DNA of 64,000 nucleotides from Synaphobranchus kaupii (taxonomy: Eukaryota; Chordata; Actinopteri; Anguilliformes; Synaphobranchidae). A model generated the notes under the pieces. It ran no database searches. It saw nothing but the letters and a program-made list of their open reading frames with translations, and was not told where the DNA came from. Location of the stretch: contig CM056397.1 of NCBI GenBank assembly GCA_029718625.1, forward strand, positions 2,938,590 through 3,002,589, in the 5' to 3' direction. Below, piece by piece: positions 43,694-56,296 of this stretch. The position numbers and the translations under genes were made by a program. How positions within the stretch are numbered: position 1 is the first letter of the stretch; each line of letters opens with the position of its first letter.

Positions 43694-43849
43694 TTAACGG
43701 AAATCTGCATTTGTGGAAGTAGAATGTTGATACAACGATGATGCTCACATGTGGACAGGCCTTTAGACTGCCACCTTGTGGCTAAAAGGTGCATTTTGTC
43801 CACTGATAGGAAGCAATATTTCTGTGTTGAAATAATTCACCAAATCAAT

Positions 43850-45255
43850 TAGGGTTGTCAAAAGTATTGATACTTCAATACTTTTCGATACCACGTGCTT
43901 AAAAACGATACGATCTCAACTTTATTAAAAAAAAGCGATATTAAATTTTTTATTTGTATAAAATATTTGTGGGTCTTCAGTGCCTCTGGCTTCATTACGG
44001 CATTTTCTCCAGCAACGAACCCACCATGTGACTGACAGAGTGAGTGAGTGACAGTGGCAGAGGCACAAGCACTACAGGTACGATGATGATCAGAAGGAGA
44101 GCGAGAGACAAAACACGCCAGTGGATGTCACTCAGAACAGCCAGCGACCCATCACTGTTATTCAAGAAGCTAGCTAGAGTTAGCCATGGCAAGTCCAGCT
44201 CCAGAACTAACGTTAGTCGAAAAAGAAAATAGTAGGAGTACTGTTTGGCAATATTTTGCCTTATGAGGCGGATGCAGAAGGAAAGGCGAAAGATTTGCAA
44301 AAGCCGATTTACAAAAGGTGCTTCAAAACGGTGCCAACAAGAGGAGGGAACACTTCAAATTTGGCAAAGCATCTGAAGGACCGGCACCCTGATCTCTCCA
44401 AAGAATTGAGAGAGGTAATGTTGAGTTCATATAATTTAATAAGTGTACAGTTATTGTCGTGAATGACGTTGCGATGTGATGCTGATGAGCTCAGAAGGTT
44501 TCCCCAGAGCGAGCTAACGTTAGCAGCTATAACGTTAACTAGCCTAGCTTTTTTTTTTTCTCAGAGCAAGCTAGCATCTAACTAGCTGGCTTGCTATGTT
44601 GTGTGTTGCTTAACGACATCAACTACATTAGCCTAAGTAAGGTAACGGGTTTGCACTGACAGCTGAGCTGACGACATAACGTTACACATTTATCCAAAAT
44701 TAGTTTCAGCCAATGTTAGCTAATGTAAAATAGCTGGCTGATCTTGCGCATTGATTACCGCCAGTGATGTTGGACCTGACATAAAGTTTTATTAATTTTA
44801 ATTGTATAAAAATACATGCAATTTAAGAATTATACCATCAAATCTAATTATGGATTTTCTCTCATATAGCACCAGAGAGAAGCTGCAAAGGACACCCAGA
44901 CCCTTGAAATTGGAATGTTCTTGTTTTATTTTATTTATTAAGTGAACCAACATTAGAGAAAAAAAAGAAATAATACTAAAAGCAATAATAACTACATAAA
45001 TAATGTGTAGGCCTACAAAGTAGGGAAAACATTTAAGAATAGTAATAATAATGTTAATCTTGTTCTTTGTTCAGTGACTTTTTCTGTACCAGCACTGTGT
45101 GCAGGTTGTAAATAATAATTTAAAAAAATGTATCCTATTTTGTGTGCCTAGGACTTTTTTTTTTGTGTGCCATGGTATCGAAAGAGGTATCGAGTATCGT
45201 TTTTTTATACTAGTATCGTATCGAAGTTTAAAATTCTGGTATCGTGACAACCCTA
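43850..45255 (+). mobile_element. hAT element with TAGGGTTGTCA ends
   Basis: TAGGGTTGTCA at 43850 is mirrored by TGACAACCCTA at 45245-45255, and AAATCAAT flanks both sides (43842-43849 and 45256-45263). Subterminal GATAC/GTATC motifs (TATCGATAC-like) crowd both ends. The interior retains only a first transposase exon, so most of the coding region has been deleted. Confidence 0.93.
44186..44414 (+). pseudogene. BED-finger exon of a hAT (ZBED-like) transposase
   Basis: From ATG 44186: MASPAPELTLVEKENSRS, TVWQYF, then a one-base frameshift, then YEADAEGKAKDLQKPIYKRC, FKTVPTRGGNTSNLAKHLKD and RHPDLSKELRE, running into a GTAATG splice donor at 44415. This is the N-terminal BED zinc finger shared by ZBED proteins and hAT transposases, which binds transposon ends. 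The finger normally has C-x2-C and H-x4-H; here the first Cys is Tyr (PIYKRC) while the second Cys and HLKDRH remain. The dimerisation and catalytic parts are absent. Broken by both the frameshift and the lost ligand. Confidence 0.88.
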
Positions 45256-45263
45256 AAATCAAT

Positions 45264-46141
45264 ACTCCCATGATATTACATGAAAATACCAGTCACAAAT
45301 CCTAAATATGTTTGAATCTCACCATAGGTGGCTAGCTAACTAGTTTACAATATCTTGACCTCCAGTTAATGTTAGATTGATGCAGTGTTTCCCCTAACTT
45401 ATTCATTTCTATTACTCTTCAATTACAGTTATGTGCATCCATTTTCAAAACCTCATAATTTCATAATTCAGCCACCAAGAGATTTTAGACCGGTTGCATT
45501 TTGTCAGCATTTTGGAGGCATTTGGTGATGAGCTGGCTCGGAGTTACTAAGACCTGTGCACCAACACTTTTTGGCTTTTATACTAATGGATTATATTTTT
45601 TCAACTTTTGCTCTGGGTTTGCAATGCTACCTAGCTAAAGTTAGTTAGCTGGCTAACATCGCCCGATTTCGGATTGTGTAACGTTGCTGCATCTAAACCT
45701 TGGAACTGAATTAATTCCTGGAAATTATGACAGCTCCACTGCTAGTTTAGCACCCGTTAGCAGGCTACCCCAAGGCAAGCATCAGAAGATAATATGATCC
45801 TGCTTATGTCAAAATTTGATTGATGGGCATATTTGCATAATTTTATGAATATTCATGAGGTTATGAAAAAATATAATTATGCATAAAAAATTAAAAATTT
45901 ATTTTTATTTTTTAATTATTATTTTTCTTATTTCTAATTTATGATGTATTATTATTATATGGGGTGTTGTGGGGGGGTTGTTTCAAGGGGTGATTTATTG
46001 GCATTGTGATGATGTCATTTTATTGGGGGGTGGTTGTTGTAAACGTTGTTTTTTTATGGTTGGTCTTTGGGTGCTTGGGGGAAAACATGTGTTGGTATTT
46101 TTAAAAAATTTTTATTAGAACAACACCGTGAAAAAGTAATG
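45264..46141. other. unassigned AT-rich sequence
   Basis: CAGTGTTTCCCCTAACTTAT near 45383 resembles a hAT left end without a partner. A T/G-rich low-complexity stretch lies at 45890-46080. Confidence 0.35.
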
Positions 46142-46160
46142 GTGTGTGTGTATATATACG

Positions 46161-46193
<33 letters not shown>

Positions 46194-46197
46194 TAAA
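46142..46197. repeat. (TG)n/(TA)n microsatellite
   Basis: Short TG run passing into a TATATA run with one ACGTA interruption. Confidence 0.9.
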
Positions 46198-48139
46198 TGT
46201 ATAGGTTAGTGGCAATAGTTTAAAGTTTTTTTTAAAAACAGTTTGTGTTAGCAGAAACGTTTTAAAAGAATAAAAGAATTCAAGCAGGCTGTTAAAACAT
46301 GACAAATAGCGGTAGGCTATAGCAAGTTAAGAAAGAAAGCATGCCATTTAAAAAAAACTCTAACAAATTTTTGAGATGTGCGCGAATGACTCTGTAGAGA
46401 GAGACCGTCACCAAGGTCTTAGAATATTTTTTGAAGTCCGGAATTGCGTAAAGTCTTAAAACTAAAAAAGCAAGTTAGTATTCTAAAAGAAAGCCTAGGA
46501 GGCCTCGAAAGAAAGACTAGAAAGAATAAAAAATAAAATAATAGGCTAGTCTATGTAACGTTTTACAGAATTAAAATGCCAAAGTCTAAAAGAAACTGAG
46601 TTATTCTTGGGTTCCGCGGAACTTCCGTGGATAGCCTATAGCTAGACTATAGTTTGCAGAGATCTTTCCAGATGGATAGCGTGCGTACAAATGGAGTGTC
46701 CTAAACCCTATGAAATTGACGGACGTTTACACGGGCCAATGAGCTGGATAGTTCTGGAAAAACTTATGTCAAAACGGATTCTGATGGCTAACAACAGCTG
46801 TTGGAAGGAGAGGGGTTGCTGGCGTGATGCTAGGGACAACCTTTGAATGACATGGAACAGATGTTATACAAGGCGGTTGATTCAAAGAAAGTTTTTAATG
46901 AATGAAATGCATAGACTAGAAATATTTCAACAGGCCACAAAATGCCCCCGAACCCCATTGAAAAGGCGACTATCTACCCTAACCGTCTATATGTCCCTAT
47001 AATGTTGTTCACTGGGGTCAGAATCATGAAACAAAACTTTTGGGGTATTTGTAGGCTAGCCTACATGGTTTTGTAATAGGGCAATACTTAGCCAATATGA
47101 CTGTTTAGTATCGATGGGCTTGTAAAAAGATGGGGTTATTCAATTTAAACAGGATTGAGCTATTATATGTAGCCTATATTGTGTAAGCATAGCTACTTTA
47201 AATGTGTATTTAATTTTCGGAGAACTTCGGATGAATAGAACTCGCTGTGTGACGTGAAAGCACTATTGCAGAAAGCTTTGTAGAACAATTGCTTTATTGA
47301 CCAGTAGCCTAGTTGTAATTTGGCTATTAAAAGGTTTTAGTATAGGCTACAAAGACAACTTAGATAGAGACATGATGAATAGGCTATAGAAAATGTCTTG
47401 GACACGTGAAACAAGACCGTTGATCCAATTTTAGCCATGTCAACATTTAATTCCAAGTCTACAGGCAAATGTTGAATATAGACATGTGTGAACCCTCAAA
47501 AACGAATAAACTAAACTCTGCATTGTAATCAGGGGTTGTTGAGTTGTACAGGATAGTAGATATAATTTAGCAATGACAATACTTAGGCTAATAGCGGTTT
47601 AAAACGTGTTTCAAAGATGTTTATTTATTTCTTTATTTAAAACTGATTATACGCAATTATGTAGCTATAATACATTTTAACACACATAATCCCATCCATA
47701 ATTATATAAACTTGGATACAAAGTAGTAGCCTACTATTACAGGACCCTTTTTATTTTTACACAGGCCTAGCTGAACTAGGCTACAGAAAGCTGTCAGAGC
47801 AAAGCATGTTAAGGGGAGGAACAGGAAAAATTAGGTTTTATGGCTGGGATAAGGTTCGGTCACAACGGATTGAATTTAACGTTTTCAGTCATCCAGGTGT
47901 CGGCATACCGAAGCCTTTTTATTTCATAGGTCTGGTAATGGACTGTTAATTAACTGTTACGGGTAAATCGTAATAACTCCATTGATCTCATTCTGTGAGA
48001 GATGTTGTAAATCTAAATTAGCAACACCTCTCGTGCAGACTAGGCTATTCCTCTCGGGCAAAACCCAGAACGGTGTTTTTGCTTAGGCTATTAATATTAT
48101 GACGTTAGTTTAGGATTGAATTAATAATAAAAAAATAAT
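46198..48139. other. unassigned sequence
   Basis: Two kilobases of AT-rich sequence with no frame above 60 aa, no recognised repeat ends and no RNA gene signature. TAGGCTA-type motifs are frequent. Confidence 0.4.
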
Positions 48140-48260
48140 AGGCCCTAATACCTTCCATTTATATAGAGCCTTTCTCAACCTTCAGCGACTCAAAACGCTT
48201 TACAATGATGAAGAGGAAGCCCGCCTCTATACACAATTATTCGCTGTAGCTGGTGGAGAG
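48140..48260. repeat. teleost interspersed repeat fragment
   Basis: CATTTATATAGAGCCTTTCT and ACTCAAAACGCTTTACAATG match a repeat core common in fish genomes. Class not assigned. Confidence 0.55.
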
Positions 48261-48499
48261 ACACGTATAGGCCTACTATAGGTCTAGTAGATGTGATGTG
48301 TGCGTGGGACCGGAGAGAGACTGTAGGCAATAATGGTTTGTTAATTTTGTTAATGAAGGACAATACTAATTAATAGGCTAGTGGAGGGCGATGGAAAGGT
48401 CGGTGAGGGATAGCCTATTTTTGGGGTGAGTGTTGCAATCTATTTTCATACAGTGTATGGTTGCAATTCCTAATAAGGTCTGGGGAATAGGCTACGTCG

Positions 48500-48622
48500 T
48501 GCCTATATCTATCCTACGCCACACTCCAGCACAGTAGTAGGTGACGGTAATACCCTTTAGCGTAGGATGGGCTGCGAAACCCCAGTAAACACCTTCGAAG
48601 AAGAAGAAGAAGAAGAAGAATG
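48500..48622 (+). mobile_element. retrotransposon 3' tail with (GAA)n
   Basis: CACTCCAGCACAGTAGTAGG, TGACGGTAATA and a terminal AAGAAGAAG run (48598-48620) form the familiar 3' end of a fish LINE or its SINE partner. Only the tail is present. Confidence 0.6.
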
Positions 48623-50539
48623 CCTAGCTTTAGGACTAGATAAACCTAGGCTAGGCTACGCGTAAAGTAGGGCTAGCTAGCTGACTGTTTGTACAACTTT
48701 CTTCAAATAGCCTAGGCCTACTCAAATTTAATTTCTGAATTCTAAAACTTGTTTGTTGTTGTAACGTGACAGATTTCTTATTTTTACGTTTTTATTAACG
48801 TAAGTAAATTAGACAACGTCGTGTAGGCTATTAAAATCACAAGGATACAGTCTACTGGTTGCTCATGGAGAGGTTTGTGTAAAATATTTCGATTTTATTT
48901 GGTCTAAAACTTTAATTTGGAAAACCGTTTGCTACCTTGGTATTAACTAGTCTACACGGTCACTCAGAAAGTGTCCTATCGCATAAAGTTATGTAGGCTA
49001 ATGTGTGGCTATGAACGTTTTTAATATTCCAGGTTCCTGTACGAAGCAGGCTAAATGGGTTAATTGGATAATGCCAGCAGTGTAGGTAAAACCAAATATT
49101 TTAGAGTGGTTAACAAGATACGGCTTTCCCCTGTTTTTATTTTTTATATTTTGTTTTTTATTTTATTTTTTATCCGTACAAGCAAAAATTTTAGATATAT
49201 GGCCAGAAAAGCACAAGGGGCATGATCAGGCATGCGCACTAGTGTTTTCAGTTAGCTTAGCAACTAAAGTTACGTAACGTAGTCTATAGTGACGCGAATC
49301 TACCCGGGGCTAGCCTGGATTCTAAATTGGCTTTCGTTGCATAGTCAAAATCATAACGGGTTTTAAGCAGTAGTACTGGGTGCTGACAACCTAGGCAAAC
49401 AAAATATAATAAAGATAAGGGAAACTTGATTTCATCGGTCTGGTAATGAAACGTTAATGAACTGTTTTGTGATAAATCCATGGATCTCCAGTCATTCTGC
49501 GAGAGCTGGTTGTCTGGTCTAAGTTTTACAGCCTCGAAGTTACAACGCTCGCGCGGCCTATTCCTCTCTGTTCAACACAACTCTCTTGTCCTGTAATAAC
49601 ACAAAATATATTGGCATTTCACTCGTTTATTTTGTTTAAGTTATCTGATCAATGTATCATAACCATGTTGTTTACAAAAAGTATGGGTTACTGAATGTGA
49701 ATGGCACTATTATAATCACTAAGCCATCTGCTGCTTGCTTGCTAAAAAAATATCCGTATGTCTGTCTTTTTTTTTTGGAGGCATGACTATAGCTGAAAGA
49801 TATGAAAAGGCATAGGCATTTTAGATAAATCATGAAACATATGAAAGGGCCTGCAGAGCTGACGTCATGCTACAGCTTTCTCTAGATGGCCATCGTCACC
49901 AGAGTAACATGGGTGCATTAAGTAACTGAACGCTCTGTGAGAATTTTCAGAATGAGCGCTGAGCAAATTTTTAATAACTAACGTTTTGCTCCTAACAAAA
50001 TGTCACCATGACAACGTAATATTAACGTAGCCTACTCTTGTATTGATACAAGAATGATAATGGTGGACATTTTTGAGCTGAAATAAATTTCACATCACAT
50101 CCATGTTTTCTCCCCACCGATTGTTGTGACAAAAATTATAGTAAACAACACTGACGCTACATGTCCACATCACTCGCTAAAGCATTTATATACTTCTTGA
50201 TTGCGCAAACTGATCATCTGTCAAAACCGCTCATAAACTACTTCTAGCTAATCTTGTAAGATACAAGGGTAAATTAACTTACTTTGTTTTCAGACAAGAC
50301 TTTGGTCATGTTAATGTTAACACAAGAAAAATGGAAAGTAAGGGTTAACCGTTACAGGATGACAAAAGCTAGCTAACTGGCTTTGGTGAAAACCACTGTT
50401 GTTAAGTTCACGCGCAGCGCATATGGCGATGGGGTGGGTTGAACACTTATGTTTTATGAAAATAACAAGAGACGGATCCGTCGGCAGAGCTCATATTTTC
50501 AGGAAATATTTAACGTTTTTATTTTAAATATATATATTT
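48623..50539. other. unassigned sequence
   Basis: No recognisable gene or repeat end; frames stay at or below 65 aa. Confidence 0.4.
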
Positions 50540-50630
50540 TTGATTCAACATTGGGGGAGTCAAATTGGTATTTTTCCAACATTGCGGGGGACACGACCCC
50601 CCCAAAGAATGTGTGGTTACGCCCATGGTT
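50540..50630. repeat. repeat fragment next to the THAP remnant
   Basis: GGGGGAGTCAAATTGGTATT, GCGGGGGACACGACCCCCC and GGTTACGCCCATGG look like the terminal part of a fish DNA element. It cuts off the THAP remnant at 50631. Confidence 0.45.
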
Positions 50631-50780
50631 GTTGAGATTCAGCTGCCTCTGTGGTTGTCCAAATAACCAAATCCACTGTTTACATTTCTCCAATTGACTT
50701 TTAGGTTTAGGGAACGTAAAAAACGTGATTGAGCTGTAGACAGAATCACTGTTGCATGTGCCCCAGGCACACCTTTTAAC
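50631..50780 (-). pseudogene. THAP-domain remnant (transposase type)
   Basis: THAP is a C2CH zinc-finger DNA-binding domain found in P-element/THAP9-like and Kolobok transposases and in host regulators. The minus strand reads VKRCAWGTCNSDSVYSSITF, then FTFPKPKSQLEKCKQWIWLF. The Cys pair is C-x4-C, and the FPKPK and CKQWI motifs with the conserved Trp are visible. The codon before VKRC is ATT where relatives have ATG, so the start is lost. After GQPQRQLNLNN the frame runs into a different repeat, and the downstream C-x2-H ligands are missing. The closest relative in the window is the fragment at 56297, in the opposite direction. Confidence 0.82.
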
Positions 50781-50826
50781 AATCACAAAAAAAGATAAAG
50801 GTTTCTGACAGTATACGCTGCATTTA

Positions 50827-52745
50827 TGAGGCCATTTCATTTCTCACCAAAGAGTTGCATGGTTTGTTGTGTTATCGGAGGAAGTACAGGCTCGCAACAG
50901 TTGCTACACTGCAATTGGTTGTTTTCCACTGTCAATAATTTCTCAACATTCGGCTACAAAGGGCTAATTGCACGGATTACTTGCATTATTTCCAACAGCA
51001 TTCAGGGCAAGCAAAAATGAATCCTATGTGTGGTCAATGACGATGATGGTGGCAGCCAGGCTACTAGCAGCTATAGCTACTGTGGGCCGCAGTGCCAGTA
51101 ACTAGCCTGCGAATTATGTTGGTTTAGCTGGATATTATGTTTTTTGTGGCGTGATGCAATGCAATGTACTGACTGAATTATATCTGGCTTGCTAGCTGGC
51201 TACCTAAGCCATCGATCTGACCGGCTAATAAATAGCCATATTATTATCTAGCTTAGCTACCTGGTCAGTGTAGTTAACACTGTTATCTGTCAGATAATGT
51301 TAGCTGTAATTTAGTAGATGCATATAACTTTTATCAGAGAACTGTCATAAAAAGAAAAATATGTAAAAGTAGGCTATGATTGACCGTCTGGTATATCATA
51401 CCAGACACATATTAGATGGATTAATTGATAGACAGTGTCTGGATCATATTCGCTTTAACAGAGAGATGATTTGTGTCAGCACAGCTTCTCTTAAAATTAT
51501 TACGTTGAAGACGTTGCATATAGGCTATTGTGTTCAACCGCCGTAGGTTACATTACTTTATTAGGTAAATCGTTAAAAAAAGATTTGATTGTTAAATATT
51601 TTTTTCAGTAAATCCAACGATTTATTTGTTTACTTAATAATATTGCGTGCAACCACTGTCCAGCGATTATTTCTTTTGATTGTGCGACGGGTATATCCAA
51701 GTCGTCAATAGGAGCTATGATCATTTTATGAATGCGACGCATTAATACGTTCACTGCCTTCCCCATCACGCAAGAGCAACTACGATGCACAAAGGTAGGA
51801 TTTTACAAAGGCAAATGTGGTTATTAAAGGCAATGTCACTGGCATGTTGAAAGTGTATTCCCAAATATTTTTTTAGTAGAAAGCTGGCAACCCAGGGGGC
51901 AGGTACAAGAAACAGGTCATTAGAATATCATGCCCTGTGCCACCCACATTTTGATAAACGCACCCGCGTAGCACAGTTTAGAATACGGCGTGTCTCATCC
52001 TGCGTTAAATCCGCACAGGGGTGGCACTTAATTTGGCCATCTCTGAATCCGGCCCTTAATCTTTATGCTAATCCCACCAAATGAAAACGGCTGAACTAAT
52101 ATTTCCGAATTTTGGTTTGTGATGAGATATCGGTGTGATGAGTCACCCTACCAAATATTTTGAAAATCCGTGCTGTAATAGCGAAGAACGAGACAGTCGG
52201 AAATCGTGTTTTAGTTCCGACCAAAAACAAACAGAACCAGGCCTGGATCTCCCTAATAATGGGACTGTGTCACCTTGCTGATACTTATTTGTTTTCAATA
52301 GTTACAATAAGCCTATTAGTGCTTGCTGGGGTTAATTCGTCATTTTTCAGTCGGAACAGTTGCCACCGGGGTCAAGAAATCTGTATTCCACGCATTGCCA
52401 CCCATATGCCATATTCCAGCTGTAGACGCATATAAAAAGATAACGGCAAATTTATATATGTCCCAGAGATAAAGAGGGACTGAAAACACACACCCAAACA
52501 GTTTCTATTTGTACATTATGGCCTCATGCACCCTGAATGGTAATGTGAAGACTCGTCGACTAATCTTTGAACTGGTTTTGTTCATAAGGCTGAATCAATG
52601 AGGCTGTGGTGCTCTTGAGCATCACAAAACCAAGCTCTGTCAAATTTCTGTGATAAACAGAAAGCTGCACTGAACACCAGGCATGTCCCCACCCACATTC
52701 TTTCTTTTGCTCTCAATTTCCCTTGAGGCCATTTCATTTCTCACC
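50827..52745. repeat. segment bracketed by a 22-bp direct repeat
   Basis: TGAGGCCATTTCATTTCTCA-CC occurs at 50827-50848 and again at 52724-52745. A perfect 22-bp repeat 1.9 kb apart could be a retrotransposition target duplication or the trace of a segmental event. The bracketed 1.88 kb has no reverse transcriptase, poly-A or recognised family. Near 52015-52055 TGGCCATCTCTGAATCCGGC-CCT looks like a Harbinger-type terminus without a partner. Otherwise unassigned. Confidence 0.5.
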
Positions 52746-52919
52746 GTTAAAATATAATGAATATATTTCCATTATTAGTCTACTTGTACATATGTATGTA
52801 CTCCTAGAGGGCATCTATAAGTGCTAAACACTGTAACAGCCTTCATACACTATACATCAATAAATATTCATAACTTCTTTTGACAAATGACCTAGATTTT
52901 CATTTTAACTGTGGTTCTC
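52746..52919. other. AT-rich spacer
   Basis: Nothing recognised. Confidence 0.3.
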
Positions 52920-53080
52920 TGATGATTCATGTCAGCTTTCATATGTGTGGTGGAATTGCAAAAATATAAATATATTTTTTGTTTTGCAAAAAAACAAACC
53001 CTGACCACTATTTATAAATTATACTATTTATAAATACCTAGGGATAATCACCACACATATGAAACCTGACATGATCATCA
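52920..53080. repeat. 161-bp hairpin-forming inverted repeat
   Basis: GATTCATGTCAGCTTTCATA plus TGTGTGGTG is mirrored by CACCACACATATGAAACCTG and ACATGATCATCA; arms of about 32 bp around an AT-rich loop of about 95 bases. Probably a small foldback MITE. Confidence 0.85.
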
Positions 53081-54483
53081 TAGAGCTTAGCTTGCACATC
53101 CTCCAAAGGAAGGAAAATATTGGGAAAGTTGTTATAATGGCTGACTGCTTCTTTTCCACTCAACATTCAGCCAGCTAAACCATCTTAGCTACTAGGCTGA
53201 GCATCTTCATTCACAACCTGAAACATTGCTGAGACAGGCAGCTTGCAGTCGCCACTGAGCAATGATGCAGGGTGTACCATTTCAAGCAAAACCCTCCCTG
53301 CCAATCACACATTTCACTTCTTCTGAAGTGTTTTGTAATAATTGCATGGTTGTTTTTGGCATTGTCCTTCAGGACATGCAGCACAGTAGTCTGAACATTG
53401 TACTCTGTGTGAAATTACTATTTGGGTCAGCTGTACCTTGGCCATTGCTTTGGTCAAATTTATATCACCTCCGATTCTGGGTCTAAATTAATTGCTTGTT
53501 TAAAGATTCCAATAAAAGCTGTACAACCATGTCCTTGCTGTAGCGGTGGCTGAATATGGATGAATCCAGTCCCACGAGCTTCGATGACGGCACGTGATTA
53601 CGTGGAAACCACAGCTTTTTAAAAATTTAAAAAAGCTCAAAAGTCAGAGTGACATACAGATCGCGCAGCAGATGTCCTTTTACTTGCTGCCGCTGTGATT
53701 GGGTTTTGTCACGGCTGCACAAAGCTCTCAAGAAGAATGTGTGAGCCCCATGTTCATATTGTCAGCGTCTTTTCAGTCAGGACTGAGACGCCTGTAAACG
53801 TCTTTACATGCATACACTTACTTTCTGTACATATGACCACAAAGGATGTGGCATTCACTATTTGCTTGCTAGGTATCTTTATTCAGGATGATTTATACTA
53901 CTTTACATTGAATTCCGCAAACATTTCCAAATTTTACATTTTAAATAGTTTTTACATTTTATATTGGTGGTTTATTCTGGGAGCTGTTCTCATGCAGGGG
54001 AACTGAAATAATAATCCTCTCATTAAATCTGGCCAGCATCAGTCCCACAAGACAGCAGAAATAGTTCAGAACTTGTGCATTTGACACATTTTCCATCTGT
54101 TTCAAAGCCCTGTAGAGAGGGGAGATAAATAAGAAAGATGATGTAGTCATTCATTAACGCGGATGACTATAAAAAATGTGTCTGTTTACACCATCAAGCT
54201 GGGTGAAAAAAGAATGCTGAACGATGGGTGTGGCACTCTCACTTGCATTTGCTCCTCTTTGGAGGGCAGCCGCCTCAGAGGTAACATGTTGAGGATCTTG
54301 GTAAAGCATCCCACTCTTTTCCTTCGACTACGTGAGGATCTAAAATGATCCAGTCATTATGTTGCCAGTACAGCTGTGTCACATGACCACAGGATCCCAC
54401 CTTCCTCCCCAAGATTAAGAGTGAAGCCACACTTCCTCCTGTAGTGGAGGCGTGACGTGTGAGGTAGGAGGGACCAAACGCAG
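53081..54483. other. unassigned sequence
   Basis: The longest frame (53695-54006, 103 aa) has a hydrophobic tail but no recognised family, start context or splice context that would support a gene. Confidence 0.35.
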
Positions 54484-55740
54484 CAAAGGGTTTCATTAAG
54501 CACTAAGGCCACTAAGACTGGAAACCCCATAATTAAGGGGATGAGACAAGACAGGGAACAAACGTACCAACGCTACTAACCGGCTCACTGTCACACGCCA
54601 ATGAGTAGAAGCACAAACGGCAGGTTTCTCAGTAAGAAAACCAAACAAGGCGAATGGAACAAAGCACTGCTGCCCTATACTTCTACGAGCTAAGTAACTA
54701 AGTAAAAGCATGAACTCCCGGTCTCTCAATAAGGAGCGACCATAGAAAGGCGAATAGCGCAGAGATGTGAGGGCCCACGCAGCCAATAAACACTGCAAAA
54801 TAATACAAAATAGTATACGAGGAGGCAAAAGGAACAGAGATCTAACGTTCCAAGGCTACTCTCAGACTGGCAGTCACACACAAACATGTCCACAACATCG
54901 CCCAGTCTCCCTATAAGAAGACATGTACCGAAGGACGAACAGAACTACAGTTCCGAACAAAATCGCCAAAGCTCCATGTACAGAGACAGGTACCGAAGGA
55001 CGAACAGGACAGCTACACCGGACATTTACCGGCTAAATGACTAACGCAAGTTTAGAAAATAAACGTACCGTAGCTACTAACCGGCTCACTGTAACACGCA
55101 AATGAGTAGAAGCTCAAACGCCTGGTTTCTCAGTAAGAAAACCAAACAAGGCCAATGGAACAAAGAACTCCTGCCCTATACTTCTACGAGCTAAGTAACT
55201 AAGTAAAAGCGTGAACGCCCGATCTCCCAGGAGAGAGAAACATTTTACAGGTGAATAGAGCAGAGATCTGCGGTCCCATACTTCTACGAGCTAAGTGACT
55301 AAAGAAAGAGCCAGAAATAATAAACGCCCTGCCTCGGTAACGAGAAGCATCAGAACAGGTGAGTTGCATAATGGTACAAATAAAACACACACCCAACAGT
55401 GCGAAATAATGCAAAATAATATCGAAGCCCCGGAAGTAGGAAACGGGCTTATGTAGCTCTCAGGCAACCACGCACACGTGTGGACGCTGATGAGAGAGCT
55501 CCGCAAAAGAGAAGAGGCGGAGCAAAACTCAACTAAAAGAACAGCACCCACGCATGGCGACCGAGGAAAACGACCGCATGGGAAAAAGGCGTTGAAACCC
55601 ATGACACCTCCGACAATGCCTGGCATCGCTCCCGCCGCCCACAATTGACCAATCACTAGGCTTCTCCCCAAACCAGATATTGTCCAATCATACTTTAGCA
55701 ACCGTTACTATGCATGCTAGTCCAGACAATCTTTGCTGAA
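54484..55740 (-). repeat. GC-rich region with direct duplication, period about 500 bp
   Basis: Block 54563-54715 (CTACTAACCGGCTCACTGT, AATGAGTAGAAGC, GTTTCTCAGTAAGAAAACCA, CTTCTACGAGCTAAGTAACT) is repeated at about 55064-55210 with roughly one change per ten bases. The CTTCTACGAGCTAAGT motif appears a third time at about 55268, and TACCGAAGGACGAACAG is itself duplicated (about 54927 and 54992). Frames of 110-136 aa on the minus strand are not recognised. Composition and internal repeats suggest the terminal or leader region of a retroelement; this is inference. Confidence 0.55.
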
Positions 55741-56296
55741 AAACGGAGATAACGGATGTGGCCTGAGATTCCCGCATCCGGTTCCGCTTCCCCGATTTCC
55801 GCGTCCGCCTCCGCTTCCTCGATTTCTGTCTCAGTTTTGCTCTATTTACGTTCATTCCCCAATGAAACAAAAAGACAAAGACAGTTTATCAAAGAAAAAT
55901 GCATATATCTGGGCAGATATTTTAAGAAGACATTAAAGAGACCCGCATCATTTATAAAATTGCGTCTTTGAAGCCAATACCACGCCTTTGCATAAAAATC
56001 TCATTGCCGAAAGAGACGTTCTCGCCTGAAACACTTCCTATTGCCAAACACCTGCTTTCCTACAATTGGTTGATTGAAGCAGCTGACCAAAGAGCACCGC
56101 CCCCGAGCTGTTGCAAACGTATCTCCATTTTTCGAGTGATTGTTTGCCAGGCTTTCCTCTTTTTGGAGGAAAGCTGAGCTTGTGAGGTTATGCATGCTGA
56201 CCTCGGTAATGCGGTCCGGTCAAGGTGCATTGAAACCAATGGAAAGCTTGCAGTAGCTCACTGAAAATCGTTAAAAAACAAATTGAATCAGACAGG
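55741..56296. other. unassigned sequence with a short CCGCTTCC-type minisatellite
   Basis: At 55770-55830 a motif of about 18 bp (TCCGCTTCCCCGATTTC-like) repeats with variation. The rest is AT-rich with a GC-richer start. No gene recognised. Confidence 0.4.

Noticed and set aside
53695..54006. 103-aa frame as a small membrane protein gene
   Set aside because: The hydrophobic end comes from AT-rich codons (Phe/Tyr/Ile); no family, no supporting context.
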